A stretch of 64,000 nt of DNA from Burkholderiaceae bacterium (GTDB lineage: Bacteria; Pseudomonadota; Gammaproteobacteria; Burkholderiales; Burkholderiaceae_E): the NCBI GenBank assembly GCA_023954045.1, contig JAMLIR010000007.1, positions 62,001-126,000 on the forward strand. Direction: 5' to 3'. The notes beneath the pieces are model-generated. The model worked only from the letters and a program-made list of their open reading frames with translations. It searched no databases and was not told where the DNA came from. The translations under genes were made by a program, and so were the position numbers. Within the stretch, counting starts at the first letter, position 1. The number at the start of each line of letters is the position of its first letter. This document shows positions 46,448 to 56,007 of the stretch, piece after piece.

Positions 46448-47416
46448 ATGTTCACGTGGATCAGGCGGCTCGCCGCCATCTCGACCGTCGCAGTGCTGGC
46501 CGCCTGCGGAAGCGGCAGCGACGATCCGCCGCCGCCCGGCACGATCGCCCAGGAGGCGACCAAGGGAGGCTTCACCGCGCTGGTCGCGGCCGCCGACAAG
46601 GCCGGGCTGGTGCCCGCGCTCAGCGACCCGAACGGCGACCTCACCGTGTTCGCGCCCACCGACGCCGCATTCCAGGCGCTCGCGAGCAAGCTCGGTTTCC
46701 CCGACGCGGCCGCGATGGTCGCGGCGCTGGACGGCCCGACGCTGGCGAAGATCCTGCAGTACCACGTGCTGCCCTCGAAGCAGCTCGCCGCCGACCTGGT
46801 CGCGGGCGGCGCGTCGCAGCCGACGCTGTACAGCTTCGAAGGCGCCGCGACGAAGCTCTCGCTGGACACCTCGTCGGGCGTCAAGCTGACCGACGCGGCG
46901 CTGACGAGCGCGGCGGTGACCACGCCCGACCTGCCCGCCAGCAACGGCGTGATCCACGTCGTCGACAAGGTGCTGGTGCCGCCCGGCGTGCTCACCATCG
47001 TGCAGATGGCGCAGCTGAATCCGTCGTTCTCGGTGCTGGTCGACGCGGTCGTGACCGCGAACCTCGCGGCGACGCTCGGCGGCGCCGGTCCCTTGACGGT
47101 ATTTGCGCCGACCGACGACGCGTTCGCCGCGGCGCTGACCGAGCTCGGCGTGACCCGGGACCAACTGCTGGCCGATCCGGCGTTGCCTGACATCCTCAAA
47201 TATCACGTCGTGGCCGGCGACGTGCGCGCGGCCGACGTCGTCGCGCTGCCCAAGCCGGCGGCCGTCGCCACGGTCCAGGGCGACAGCTTCACGGTCGGGG
47301 CCGACCTCGGGATCACCGACGGCCGGGCCCGCGTGGCCAGGCTGCTCGCGACCGACGTCGTCGCCAGCAACGGCGTGATTCACGTCATCGACAAGGTGCT
47401 GCTGCCGCCGCTCTGA
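46448..47416 (+). CDS. Lipoprotein with two fasciclin (FAS1) domains
   Basis: A 322-aa protein. A lipoprotein signal ends LAAC at residue 20 (AVLAACGSGS). Two FAS1 domains follow. Each has the LTVFAPTDAAF or LTVFAPTDDAF box, a YHV box (YHVLPSK and YHVVAGD) and an NGVIHVVDKVL or [11 protein letters not shown] end. FAS1 domains mediate adhesion or matrix contact. AAGGAG lies before the ATG. A second FAS1 gene follows after 96 bases. Confidence 0.92.
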   Translation: MFTWIRRLAAISTVAVLAACGSGSDDPPPPGTIAQEATKGGFTALVAAADKAGLVPALSDPNGDLTVFAPTDAAFQALASKLGFPDAAAMVAALDGPTLAKILQYHVLPSKQLAADLVAGGASQPTLYSFEGAATKLSLDTSSGVKLTDAALTSAAVTTPDLPASNGVIHVVDKVLVPPGVLTIVQMAQLNPSFSVLVDAVVTANLAATLGGAGPLTVFAPTDDAFAAALTELGVTRDQLLADPALPDILKYHVVAGDVRAADVVALPKPAAVATVQGDSFTVGADLGITDGRARVARLLATDVVASNGVIHVIDKVLLPPL

Positions 47417-47512
47417 AGTCGTTCTGCGCCGGGCGTGCGCGCCCGGCGCCGATTTCGCTCTCGTCCTGATCCGGCTCGCTTCGAGCCATCGCCAACCCAG
47501 AGGAGTGCACTC

Positions 47513-47965
47513 ATGAAGAAGCTGTTCGTTGCCACCGCCCTGTCGCTCGCCGCGCTGTCCGCGCAGGCCAAGGACCTCGTCGATACCGCCGTCGGCGCCG
47601 GCAAGTTCAATACGCTCGCCGCCGCGCTGACCGCGGCCGGGCTGGTCGACACGCTGAAGGGCACGGGACCGTTCACGGTATTCGCGCCGACCGACGAGGC
47701 GTTCGCGAAGATCCCGAAGGACCAGCTCGACGCGTTGCTGGCCGACAAGGCCAAGCTCACCGCGGTGCTGACCTACCACGTCGTGCCCGGCAAGGTCATG
47801 GCCAGCGACGTCAAGCCCGGCAAGGTCCGCACGCTGCAGGGCTCCGAACTGACGGTCGGGACCGCCGGCGGCGTCACCGTCGACGCCGCGCGCGTCACCG
47901 CGACCGACATCGTGGCCGACAACGGCGTGATCCACGTGATCGACACCGTCGTGCTGCCGAACTGA
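47513..47965 (+). CDS. Secreted single-FAS1-domain protein
   Basis: A 150-aa protein from ATG 47513 (AGAGGAGTG upstream). The signal peptide is [19 protein letters not shown], followed by one FAS1 domain with [19 protein letters not shown] and [13 protein letters not shown]. It is periplasmic or extracellular. Similar small FAS1 proteins are widespread in betaproteobacteria. It ends just before a strong hairpin. Confidence 0.93.
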   Translation: MKKLFVATALSLAALSAQAKDLVDTAVGAGKFNTLAAALTAAGLVDTLKGTGPFTVFAPTDEAFAKIPKDQLDALLADKAKLTAVLTYHVVPGKVMASDVKPGKVRTLQGSELTVGTAGGVTVDAARVTATDIVADNGVIHVIDTVVLPN

Positions 47966-47979
47966 GGCGGGCGGTGCCA

Positions 47980-48016
47980 GCGGGCCGGCCGGGGTTGAAC
48001 GCCCCGGCCGGCCCGC
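47980..48016 (+). terminator. 15-bp perfect hairpin after the FAS1 gene
   Basis: GCGGGCCGGCCGGGG (47980-47994) pairs perfectly with 48002-48016 over a 7-base loop TTGAACG, 15 bases after the FAS1 stop. The stem is very stable, but a T-run is lacking. The remaining bases up to 48224 show nothing else I can name. Confidence 0.65.
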
Positions 48017-48224
48017 GCCATTCGGAGGATCGCCGCGACCGGCGCGAGATCGGACCGCGCAGCGCCGACTCGACGCCGCGCCGCGGCACGCGACGCACGT
48101 CCATTGACGCTGCGCAAGCGGTCGCGGGGTCGCCGGGCCGCATACTCGCCCGGCATGCACGTCCGCATCGCGTCGAAGCACGCAGACGCGATCCGGGGCG
48201 CGTGCGCGACCACGGATCCCGCCC

Positions 48225-50441
48225 ATGAAGTCATTGCGCACCCGCGCGGCCGCCCTCGCACTCGGACTCGCGACCATTGCCGGATGCGGCGGCGGAGGCG
48301 CCGAGAGCACCGCCCCCGTCGTGCCGGACCTCTCCGGCGTCTGGGCCGGAAGCTGGCAGGGATCGGACCCGGCGCTCGGCCTGGTCACCGGCACCTGGGA
48401 GGCCAGCATCGCGCGCAACGACTCCGGCGCCACCGGCACGGCGACGCTGCTCGGCGACGTCGACTGCATGGACGGCGTGGTCGAAGGCGCGGTCGACGCC
48501 GCGGGCCTGGTCTCCGGTACCTACCTCAGGGCGCCGTGCCAGCTCAATCGCTGGACGCTCACCGCCGTCGACGTCGCCGCAGGCACGGCCACCGGCGCGT
48601 GGACGCAGGACGGCAGCAATGCGAGCGGCACGTTCACGGGTACCCGCATCGCGGTCCCGGGCGGCCCCCGGATCGCATTCCTGAACCCGCCGGGGGGCAC
48701 CCCTGGCGCGATCGTCACGATCGTCGGCGAGTCGTTCGCGCCCGCCGCCGCGGACAACCTGGTCGCGTTCACCGGCGGCGGCAGCGCACCGCTGCTCTCA
48801 TCGACCACGAGCACGCTGGTCACCGTGGTGCCGGCGGCGACGTCGACCGGCCCGGTCGCGGTCACCACGCCGAGCGCCCGGGCGCAGGCACCGCGCGCGT
48901 TCGAAACCGAAGTTCGGACCGCCGTCCCGGTACTCACGGGTACGGCATCGGTCGGCGGCCAGCCGGCCGGCGTGGCGTTCAGCCCGGACAGCCGCAAGGC
49001 GTACGTCGCGCGTCGCGCCGGCCCCGGCGCCACCCCGGGCGGCGTGAGCCTGGTGAGTTCGACGAGCGATGGCGTGAGCTTCGCCACCGACATCGCGCCC
49101 GGCAGTCCGGAGTCGATCGTTGCGAGTCCCGATGGCAAGCGCGTCTACGTGGCGGTCGCCGGCAACGGCGTCGTCGCGCTCGACGCCGCCCTGATCAAGC
49201 CTCTGTTCACGATCCCGGTGGCATTCGGGGGCGGCGCGATCGACAACCCGCAGGGCCTGGCGCAGACCCCCGACGGACGCCGGCTGCTGGTGTCCGACAA
49301 CCGGCCCGGCGGAACCGTGCAGGTGATCGACATCGCCTCGCGGACGGTCGTCGCGGCCCTGACCATGGGTGCCGGGGAAATCCCGCTGGGCGTCGCCGTG
49401 CACCCCGACGGCCAGCGCGCATACGTCGCGGTGGCCGACGCGACGCTGTCACGGCTCGACAAGGTCGTCGTCGTCGACCCGGCCAGCGCCGCGTTGCTGC
49501 CCGGCGCCTTTGCCGTCGGTCAGCGGCCGGTCGGCGTGGCCGTGACGCCCGACGGCGCCCAGGTGTTCGTCTCGAACCAGCTCGACGACACGGTGACCCG
49601 CCACGAGTTCGCCACGGACTCGTCGAGCACCGCCCCGGTCGGCGGGCGCGCGCCGACCGGCATCGCCGCGAGTCCCGACGGCACGAGCGTCTACGTCGCG
49701 AGCCGCGACGGCGACTCGGTGAGCGTGCTCTCGGCGGCGAGCGGGTTCGAATCCGCGCGCGTCTTGCTCGCCTCGGGCGCGGCCCCGACCGGCATCGCGG
49801 TCGCGCCGGACGGCCGCAAGACCTACACGGCGGACGCCGGCGCCGGCACCGCGAGCGCGATCGGCGGCGCATTCACGCTGTCGATCGCCAGGGCGGGAAC
49901 CGGCATCGGCACGGTGACGTCACAACCGGCGGGCGTCGCTTGCGGGACCGTCTGCCAGGCCTCGTTCGATGCGGCCACCGTGATCGATCTGGTGGCGATC
50001 CCGTCGAGCGGATCGATCTTCACGGGCTGGAGCGGCGACGCCGACTGCGCGGACGCGCGCGTGACGATGAGCGGCAACGTCGCCTGCACCGCCACGTTCG
50101 CCAGCGTCGAGCCCGCGCCGAGCGCCGGCTTCGGCGGCTGCTTCATCGCCACCGCCGCCTACGGCAGTGCGATGGCGCCGGAGGTGTCCAGGTTGCGGGC
50201 ATTCCGCGACCGCTACCTGCTCGGCAACGCGGCGGGCCGCGCCTTCGTGCGCACGTACTACGCCTTGTCGCCGCCGCTGGCCGACTTCATCCGGCCGCGC
50301 GAGAGCCTGCGCCGGATCGTCCGGGCCGGCCTGTGGCCCGTCGTCTGGACGATCGCGCACCCCGCCGAGGCACTCGCCGGCCTGCTCGCCTCGGGTGCGT
50401 TCGCGCTGGCGCTCGTGGTGCGCCGGCGACGCGCGAACTGA
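48225..50441 (+). CDS. Surface lipoprotein: IPT/TIG, YVTN-type beta-propeller, CFI-box C-terminus
   Basis: A 738-aa protein. The lipoprotein signal ends IAGC (residue about 21). An IPT/TIG-like strand region lies near 145-230 (PGGTPGAIVTIVGESFAP). Repeated YVTN-type blades follow at about 235-540 (VAFSPDSRKAYVA, VAVTPDGAQVFVSN, IAASPDGTSVYVAS). A Cys-containing Bacon-like segment leads to the C-terminal CFIATAAYGS motif, a late hydrophobic helix and a basic RRRRAN end. This CFI-box C-terminus is a known anchoring-type signal. The role is unknown, probably cell-surface. Confidence 0.85.
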   Translation: MKSLRTRAAALALGLATIAGCGGGGAESTAPVVPDLSGVWAGSWQGSDPALGLVTGTWEASIARNDSGATGTATLLGDVDCMDGVVEGAVDAAGLVSGTYLRAPCQLNRWTLTAVDVAAGTATGAWTQDGSNASGTFTGTRIAVPGGPRIAFLNPPGGTPGAIVTIVGESFAPAAADNLVAFTGGGSAPLLSSTTSTLVTVVPAATSTGPVAVTTPSARAQAPRAFETEVRTAVPVLTGTASVGGQPAGVAFSPDSRKAYVARRAGPGATPGGVSLVSSTSDGVSFATDIAPGSPESIVASPDGKRVYVAVAGNGVVALDAALIKPLFTIPVAFGGGAIDNPQGLAQTPDGRRLLVSDNRPGGTVQVIDIASRTVVAALTMGAGEIPLGVAVHPDGQRAYVAVADATLSRLDKVVVVDPASAALLPGAFAVGQRPVGVAVTPDGAQVFVSNQLDDTVTRHEFATDSSSTAPVGGRAPTGIAASPDGTSVYVASRDGDSVSVLSAASGFESARVLLASGAAPTGIAVAPDGRKTYTADAGAGTASAIGGAFTLSIARAGTGIGTVTSQPAGVACGTVCQASFDAATVIDLVAIPSSGSIFTGWSGDADCADARVTMSGNVACTATFASVEPAPSAGFGGCFIATAAYGSAMAPEVSRLRAFRDRYLLGNAAGRAFVRTYYALSPPLADFIRPRESLRRIVRAGLWPVVWTIAHPAEALAGLLASGAFALALVVRRRRAN

Positions 50442-50572
50442 GGGCACGCACGGGCCGCGCGCGCCGGGGGCTCGGGCGCGGCCAGCGGGCCGGCCCGCCA
50501 GGCCGGATTCGCGGCATCGCCGGTGCGCGGCTAGACTTCGGGCTCTGCCGAAGCCCCGAACCACCTGCCCCC

Positions 50573-51319
50573 GTGTCCGACCCGGCCCATCTCGCCCTGC
50601 TCCTCGTCGCCGCCTTCGTCGCCGGCGCGCTCAATGCGGTCGCCGGCGGCGGCAGCTTCCTGACGCTGCCGGCGCTGGTCTTCACCGGCGTGCCCGCGGT
50701 CGCGGCGAACGCGACCGGCACGGTCGCGCTGTTGCCGGGCTACGTGTCGGGCGCACTCGGTTTCCGATCCGACATGCAGGCGCCGCCCGGCATGTCGATG
50801 AGCATGCTGGCAGCCGTCAGCCTCGCGGGCGGCGCGATCGGCGCAGGCTTGCTGCTGCTGACCGGCGACGGCACGTTCCGCAGCCTGGTGCCATGGTTGC
50901 TGCTCGTCGCGACGGTGCTGTTCGCGGCGGCACCGCGCATCATGCAGCGCGCGCACGGCGCGCCGGCCGGCCCGGCGCGATCGATCGCAGGCGTTCTCGC
51001 GGTGGCGATCTACGGCGGCTACTTCAACGGCGGGCTCGGCATCCTGCTTCTCGCGCTGTTCGGGCTGCTCGGCCAGTCGAACCTGAACGCGATGAACGGG
51101 CTGAAGAACCTAGTCTCCGCGCTGCTCACCGCGATCGCGGTCGTCGTCTACGCGTGGGGTGGCCTCGTGCTGTGGCCGCAGGCGCTGGCGATGATGGTCG
51201 CGGCGACGGCGGGCGGCTACCTGGGCGCGCGCGGCGCGCGGCGCGTTCCACCGCCGGTGCTGCGCGGCGCGATCGTTGCAACCGGCCTGGTGATGACGAC
51301 GCTGTTCTTCCTGCGCTGA
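50573..51319 (+). CDS. TSUP (TauE/SafE) family membrane exporter
   Basis: A 248-aa protein from GTG 50573 with about eight helices. The N-terminal repeat has FVAGALNAVAGGGSFLTLPAL and NATGTVALLPGY. The second half has IYGGYFNGGLGILLLALFG and MNGLKNLVSALLTAIAVVVY. Both are family hallmarks. Members move sulfite, sulfonates or other anions, and export of sulfite or sulfate would suit this organism, but substrate cannot be read from the sequence. Confidence 0.88.
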   Translation: MSDPAHLALLLVAAFVAGALNAVAGGGSFLTLPALVFTGVPAVAANATGTVALLPGYVSGALGFRSDMQAPPGMSMSMLAAVSLAGGAIGAGLLLLTGDGTFRSLVPWLLLVATVLFAAAPRIMQRAHGAPAGPARSIAGVLAVAIYGGYFNGGLGILLLALFGLLGQSNLNAMNGLKNLVSALLTAIAVVVYAWGGLVLWPQALAMMVAATAGGYLGARGARRVPPPVLRGAIVATGLVMTTLFFLR

Positions 51320-51461
51320 ACGCCGGCGCGGGGCCCGCGCCGCATGCCTCGCGCCGCCGACGTGGCGGCGCCGCGGCCGTTCAGCTTCGCTTCAGCGCCG
51401 CGCGCGGAAACTGGTTCGCATCGCCGATATCGGCAATGCTTCCGCCCGAAGGAGTCGAATC

Positions 51462-51782
51462 GTGAACGTACGCCACCTGCTCGCCGCCGCCACGCTCACC
51501 GCGCTGGGCTCAACCGCCTTCGTCGCCTTGCCCGCCACGTCCGCCGAGCGCGTGCGCCACCAGGAAGTCCGCCAGTTGCGCGAAAGTGGCAAGATCCTGC
51601 CGATGGAAGACATCCTCGGCCGCGTGCGGGCCGCGCAACCAGGCCAGATCGTCGAGGTCGAACTCGAGCGCGAGGACGGCCGCTACGTCTACGATGTCAG
51701 GGTGATCGACGACGCCGACAAGATGCACAAGCTCGAACTCGACGCCGGCAGCGGCGAAGTGCTGCGGCGCAAGACCCGGTGA
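51462..51782 (+). CDS. Periplasmic PepSY-domain protein
   Basis: A 106-aa protein with a signal peptide ([25 protein letters not shown] in part). A PepSY fold follows ([20 protein letters not shown], then [18 protein letters not shown]). Such small PepSY proteins often precede PhoP/PhoQ-like pairs, as here, and may modulate the sensor. It ends four bases before the response regulator start. Confidence 0.88.
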   Translation: MNVRHLLAAATLTALGSTAFVALPATSAERVRHQEVRQLRESGKILPMEDILGRVRAAQPGQIVEVELEREDGRYVYDVRVIDDADKMHKLELDAGSGEVLRRKTR

Positions 51783-51786
51783 ACGC

Positions 51787-52452
51787 GTGCGCCTGCTGAT
51801 CGCCGAAGACGACGCGGCGCTCGCCGCACGATTGCGCGCCAGGCTGGTCGAAGCCGGGTATGCGGTCGACGTCGCGGGCGACGGCATCGACGCCGCGCAC
51901 CTGGGCAGCACCGAGCCCTACGATGCGGTGATCCTCGACCTCGGCCTGCCGCGCCGCAACGGCCTGGCGGTGCTGCGCGAATGGCGCGCCGCCGGCAACG
52001 CAGTGCCGGTGCTCATCCTCACCGCACGCGACGGCTGGAGCGAGCGCGTCGAAGGCCTGCAGGCGGGCGCCGACGACTATCTCGGCAAGCCGTTCCACGT
52101 CGAGGAACTGCTCGCCCGCGTGCAGGCGCTGCTGCGCCGCGCCGCGCCGGTGCAGGCCACGGAATTGCGCGCCGGCGGCTGGCGCCTCGACGAGGCGCGG
52201 CAGTGCCTGATCGACGCCGACGGCCGCGAGCAGCCGCTCACCGGCACCGAGTTCCGCCTGCTGCGCTACTTCATGCGACACCCGGACGAGGTGCTGTCGA
52301 AGACGCGACTCTCCGAGCACGTCTACGACTACGACGCCGAGCGCGACAGCAACGTGATCGAGGTCTACGTGCGCCGGCTGCGCGCGCTGCTCGGCGCGCA
52401 GTGCATCGAGACGCGCCGCGGCCAGGGCTACGTGTTCGTCGGCCGGCCGTGA
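51787..52452 (+). CDS. OmpR/PhoP-type response regulator
   Basis: A 221-aa regulator from GTG 51787. The receiver has acidic residues in AEDDAAL, phosphoacceptor D51 (VILDLGLP) and K100 (LGKPFH). The winged helix contains [16 protein letters not shown] and [12 protein letters not shown]. It overlaps the kinase gene by four bases (GTGA). Targets are unknown. Confidence 0.93.
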   Translation: MRLLIAEDDAALAARLRARLVEAGYAVDVAGDGIDAAHLGSTEPYDAVILDLGLPRRNGLAVLREWRAAGNAVPVLILTARDGWSERVEGLQAGADDYLGKPFHVEELLARVQALLRRAAPVQATELRAGGWRLDEARQCLIDADGREQPLTGTEFRLLRYFMRHPDEVLSKTRLSEHVYDYDAERDSNVIEVYVRRLRALLGAQCIETRRGQGYVFVGRP

Positions 52453-53801
52453 ACTCGCTGCGCAATCGGCTGTCGCTCGCGCTGTCGGTGGTGCTGCTCG
52501 TCGCTGCCGGACTGCTGGCGTTCGGCCTTCAGGACTTCCCGCGCCGGCTGGTCGAGGACTTCGTCGGCTCGCGCCTGCAGCACGATGCCGACCTGCTCTA
52601 CGCGCGCGTGCTCGATGCGCCCGATCCGGACGTCGCTGCGCAGGGCGCCGCCGGCACCGTCTACCAGCTGCCGCTGTCGGGTCACTACTTCGTGATCCGC
52701 ATGGGCGCGCAGGTCATCCGGTCGCGCTCGCTTTGGGACGAGGACCTGCCGCAGGTGCCGCCCGCGACCGCCGCCGGCTTCGCGATGCGCGTCGCCGGGC
52801 CTTCGGACCAGTCGCTGCTGCTGTTCGCCAAGCGCTTTCCCGGCGCCGGCGCCGGCGTCTCGATCGTCGTCGCCGAGGACGTCTCCGCGCTCGACGCCGC
52901 GATCGCGCGCTTCCGCGAGCGGCTGCTGATCGGCGTCGCGCTCGCGCTCGTGGCGCTGCTCGCGCTGCAGCGACGGCTGCTGGTGCGCGGGCTCGCGCCG
53001 CTCGACGACGCGGTCGCCGCCTGCCGCCGCATCGAGCGTGGCGAAACGGCGACCGATGCTGCGGATCGGCGCGCGCGTCCGGCTCCCGTCGAAGTCCAGC
53101 CCATGCTCGACGCGATCGACCGGCTGGCGAAGCACCACGCGCAGCGGCTGGGACGGATCCGGCATGCGGTGGGCAACCTCTCGCACGCGCTGAAGACCCC
53201 GCTCGCGGTGCTCGGGCAACAGGCCGACGACCTGGCCGCTCGCGGCCAGGCGGACGTTGCCGACTCGGTGCGCGCGCAGGTCGAGACGATGCGCGCGACC
53301 GTCGAGCGCGAACTGCGGCGCGCCCGCCTGGCCGGCGGCGGCACGCCGGGCGAGCCGTTCGAGGCTCGTGCGCAACTCGGCGCGCTCGCCGACGCGCTGC
53401 GCACGCTACATCGCGAGCGCGGCGTCGACATCGAGCTCGACGTTCCGGAACTGCGGATTGCACTCGACCGCGAGGACCTTCTGGAGCTGTTCGGCAACCT
53501 GCTGGACAACGCGTTCAAATGGGCGCGGCGCCGGGTGCGCGTGTCGGTCGCACCGCTCGAACCCGCGGCGGGCGCGCTCGCTTTCGCGGTCGAGGACGAC
53601 GGACCCGGGGTGCCCGAGGACGCGCTGGCGCAGTTGGGCACCGCCGGCCTGCGCACCGACGAGCAGCGCCCGGGTCATGGTCTCGGGCTGGCGATCACCG
53701 GCGACATCGTCGCGCAGTACGGGGGCACGATCCGCTACGCGCGTTCGGCGACGCTCGGCGGCCTGCGGGTCGAAGTGACGCTGCCGCTGCCGTCGGCCTG
53801 A
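52449..53801 (+). CDS. PhoQ-like sensor histidine kinase
   Basis: A 450-aa membrane kinase from GTG 52449. Helices at about 9-27 and 158-175 bracket a periplasmic domain of about 130 residues. The phosphoacceptor is in [14 protein letters not shown] (near 241), and the ATPase has [12 protein letters not shown] and [10 protein letters not shown]. With the preceding regulator and PepSY protein it forms a three-gene unit. It ends 14 bases from the convergent efflux operon. Confidence 0.92.
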   Translation: MNSLRNRLSLALSVVLLVAAGLLAFGLQDFPRRLVEDFVGSRLQHDADLLYARVLDAPDPDVAAQGAAGTVYQLPLSGHYFVIRMGAQVIRSRSLWDEDLPQVPPATAAGFAMRVAGPSDQSLLLFAKRFPGAGAGVSIVVAEDVSALDAAIARFRERLLIGVALALVALLALQRRLLVRGLAPLDDAVAACRRIERGETATDAADRRARPAPVEVQPMLDAIDRLAKHHAQRLGRIRHAVGNLSHALKTPLAVLGQQADDLAARGQADVADSVRAQVETMRATVERELRRARLAGGGTPGEPFEARAQLGALADALRTLHRERGVDIELDVPELRIALDREDLLELFGNLLDNAFKWARRRVRVSVAPLEPAAGALAFAVEDDGPGVPEDALAQLGTAGLRTDEQRPGHGLGLAITGDIVAQYGGTIRYARSATLGGLRVEVTLPLPSA

Positions 53802-53815
53802 CGCGGCCGACCGGC

Positions 53816-55291
53816 TCAGGAGCCGGCGCCCCCGTTCCACCCGCCACCCATCGCCTGGTAGAGCGCCACCGTGTCGGCCAGCCTCTGGGCTTGCGCCGCG
53901 GCCACGCCCAGCCGCGCCTGCTGCGCCTGCTGTTGCGCGACGAGCCACTGCAGGTAGCTCGCAGCGCCGAGCGCGTGTCGCTGGCCCACCGACTGCAGCG
54001 CCTCGCGCGCCGACGCTTCGGCGGCCGCCTGCGCGACGAGCGCGTCGGCGTCGTGCTCGAGCGCGCGCAGCACGTCGGCGACGTTGCGAAGCGCCTGCAG
54101 CACGGTCTGACGATAGTTGGCCGCCGCTGCGTCGAAGTCGGCATCGGCGGCGCGGGCCTCGGCCCGCAAGCCGGGATTGAACAGCGGCTGCGCGAGTTGC
54201 CCGGCCAGCCCCCAGACCAGCGCCCCGGTGCCGAACAGGCTCGCAGCGGTCAGCGCCTGCGAGCCCATCGTCGCGCTCAGCGTGAGCTGCGGATAGAGCT
54301 TCGCGACCGCGACCCCGCGCTGCGCGCTGGCCGCGTGCAGCAGCGCCTCCGAGGCGCGGATGTCGGGTCGCCGGCGCGCGAGCTCCGACGGCAGTTGCAG
54401 CGGCAGCTGCTGCGGCAACGTGAAGTCGGCCAGCGCAAATTGCGGCGCCCCGGCTTCGCCCGGCGCCCGGCCGGCCAGCACCGCGAGCAGGTGCCCGACC
54501 TGGTCGAGCCGGGTGCGCAGCGCGGGGATCGCCGCGCGCGATTGCTCGAGCTGCGTCTGCAACGCCAGCCACTCGTCTCGCGCAGCGGCGCCCAGCGCGA
54601 CCCGCTGCCGCGCGATCCCGACCTGTTCCTGCTGCGCGGCGACGATCGCCTCGCTCGCCTCGATCTGCGCGGCCAGCTGCGCCTGCGTGATCGCCGCAGT
54701 GGCGACGTTGGCCGCGAGCGCGAGGCGCGCCGCCTCGAGCTGGAACCGCTGGTGATCGACCTGTGCTGCCAGCGCTTCGAGCGCGCGGCGGTTGCCGCCC
54801 GCGAGGTCGAGATCGTAGCTGACCGAGACCGACGCGTTGTAGAGCTCGAAGGTGCGCTCGATGCCGGGCTGGCCGAGCGCTGCGCCGTTGCTGCGCTGGC
54901 GCTGTGCGCCGAGCCGCGCGCTCGCCTGCGGGTACCGAGTGGCGCCAGCGCGCGCGTCGAGCGTCTCGCGCGCCTGGCGCAGCGTGGCCTGCGCTGCCTC
55001 GAGCGTCGGGCTGGCCTGCAGCGCTTCGTCGATCAGCGCGTCGAGCTTCGCCGAGCCCAGTTCACTCCACCACCGTTCGCCGATCGGCGGCGCTTCGACG
55101 AAGCGCTGCGCCTGGCCCAGCGGAGCTTCGGCCGAAGCGGTGCGCGACGGCTGCGGGCCGACGACGTAGCCGGGAACCGTCGGCGCATCGGGTGGCCTGA
55201 AGTCCGGTCCGACGGCACAGCCGGACGAGCCAAGCACGGCCAGCGCGAGCGCCGCCGATCCGAAGGCGAAGCCGTTCCCGATGATCTTCAT
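53816..55291 (-). CDS. NodT-type outer-membrane efflux lipoprotein
   Basis: A 491-aa protein from the ATG at 55291, which overlaps the ABC ATPase gene by four bases. A lipoprotein signal ends SSGC near residue 25, followed by AVGPDFRPPDAP, the usual opening of RND/ABC outer-membrane factors. Long helices such as PTLEAAQATLRQARETLDA and ELARRRPDIRASEALL are TolC-family hallmarks. It is the outlet of the tripartite pump encoded upstream on this strand. Confidence 0.92.
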   Translation of the reverse strand: MKIIGNGFAFGSAALALAVLGSSGCAVGPDFRPPDAPTVPGYVVGPQPSRTASAEAPLGQAQRFVEAPPIGERWWSELGSAKLDALIDEALQASPTLEAAQATLRQARETLDARAGATRYPQASARLGAQRQRSNGAALGQPGIERTFELYNASVSVSYDLDLAGGNRRALEALAAQVDHQRFQLEAARLALAANVATAAITQAQLAAQIEASEAIVAAQQEQVGIARQRVALGAAARDEWLALQTQLEQSRAAIPALRTRLDQVGHLLAVLAGRAPGEAGAPQFALADFTLPQQLPLQLPSELARRRPDIRASEALLHAASAQRGVAVAKLYPQLTLSATMGSQALTAASLFGTGALVWGLAGQLAQPLFNPGLRAEARAADADFDAAAANYRQTVLQALRNVADVLRALEHDADALVAQAAAEASAREALQSVGQRHALGAASYLQWLVAQQQAQQARLGVAAAQAQRLADTVALYQAMGGGWNGGAGS

Positions 55292-56007
55292 GCGACCGCC
55301 CTCCCTTCGCCCGCTTCCTCGTGCGTGACGCCGTCGCGGATGTGGTAGATGCGCCGGAAGGTCGGGATGATCTTCTCGTCGTGCGTCACCACGATCACTG
55401 CCGTCTCGAACTTCCGGGCCATCTCGTTGAGGATCCGGATGACCGCCATCGCGCGCTCGCTGTCCAGCGGCGCGGTCGGCTCGTCGGCCAGGATCACCGG
55501 CGGGCGGTTGACCAGGCCGCGCGCAATGGCCACCCGTTGCTGCTCGCCGCCGGAAAGCTGCGACGGCATCGCGCGGGCGCGGTGCTGCACGTCGAGGGCC
55601 GCGAGCAACTCCAGCGCCCGGGCGCGCGCCGGCGCGTTCGCTACGCCCGCCAGCATAGGCAGCAGCGCCACGTTGTCGGTGACGTCGAGGAACGGAATCA
55701 GGTACGGCGCCTGGAACACGAAGCCGATGCGGTCGCGGCGCAGCGCGCGCAGGTCGCGGACCTTCCAGCCCTCGTCGTAGATCGTCTCGTCGCCGAGCGT
55801 CATGCGCCCGCCGCTCGGCTCGATCACCGCGCCCAGGCACTTGAGCAGCGTGCTCTTGCCCGATCCGGAGGGACCGATCAGGCCCACGACCTCGCCGGGC
55901 GCGACCTGCATGTCGACGTGCCTGAGCGCATCGACCGCGGTGTCGCCTTCGCCGTAGCGCTTGCGCAGTCCCTCGATGCGGATGCCGCGTGCGCCCCGCT
56001 CAGCCAC
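55288..56007 (-). CDS. ABC transporter ATPase, MacB/DevA type
   Basis: A 239-aa ATPase. Walker [15 protein letters not shown] lies near residue 41, signature [15 protein letters not shown] near 146 and Walker [14 protein letters not shown] follows. The class works with one FtsX-type permease. It overlaps the permease gene by eight bases and the outlet gene by four. Confidence 0.93.
   Translation of the reverse strand: MAERGARGIRIEGLRKRYGEGDTAVDALRHVDMQVAPGEVVGLIGPSGSGKSTLLKCLGAVIEPSGGRMTLGDETIYDEGWKVRDLRALRRDRIGFVFQAPYLIPFLDVTDNVALLPMLAGVANAPARARALELLAALDVQHRARAMPSQLSGGEQQRVAIARGLVNRPPVILADEPTAPLDSERAMAVIRILNEMARKFETAVIVVTHDEKIIPTFRRIYHIRDGVTHEEAGEGRAVA

Noticed and set aside
47966-48224. 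Possible small gene or RNA in the 259-base gap after the FAS1 gene
   Set aside because: Apart from the hairpin at 47980-48016 I see no start with a ribosome site, no conserved RNA motif and no promoter boxes.
51344-51799. 151-codon + strand frame before and across the PepSY gene
   Set aside because: Basic, Arg/Pro/Ala-rich composition without domain features; it overlaps the signal-peptide-bearing PepSY gene and is a shadow.
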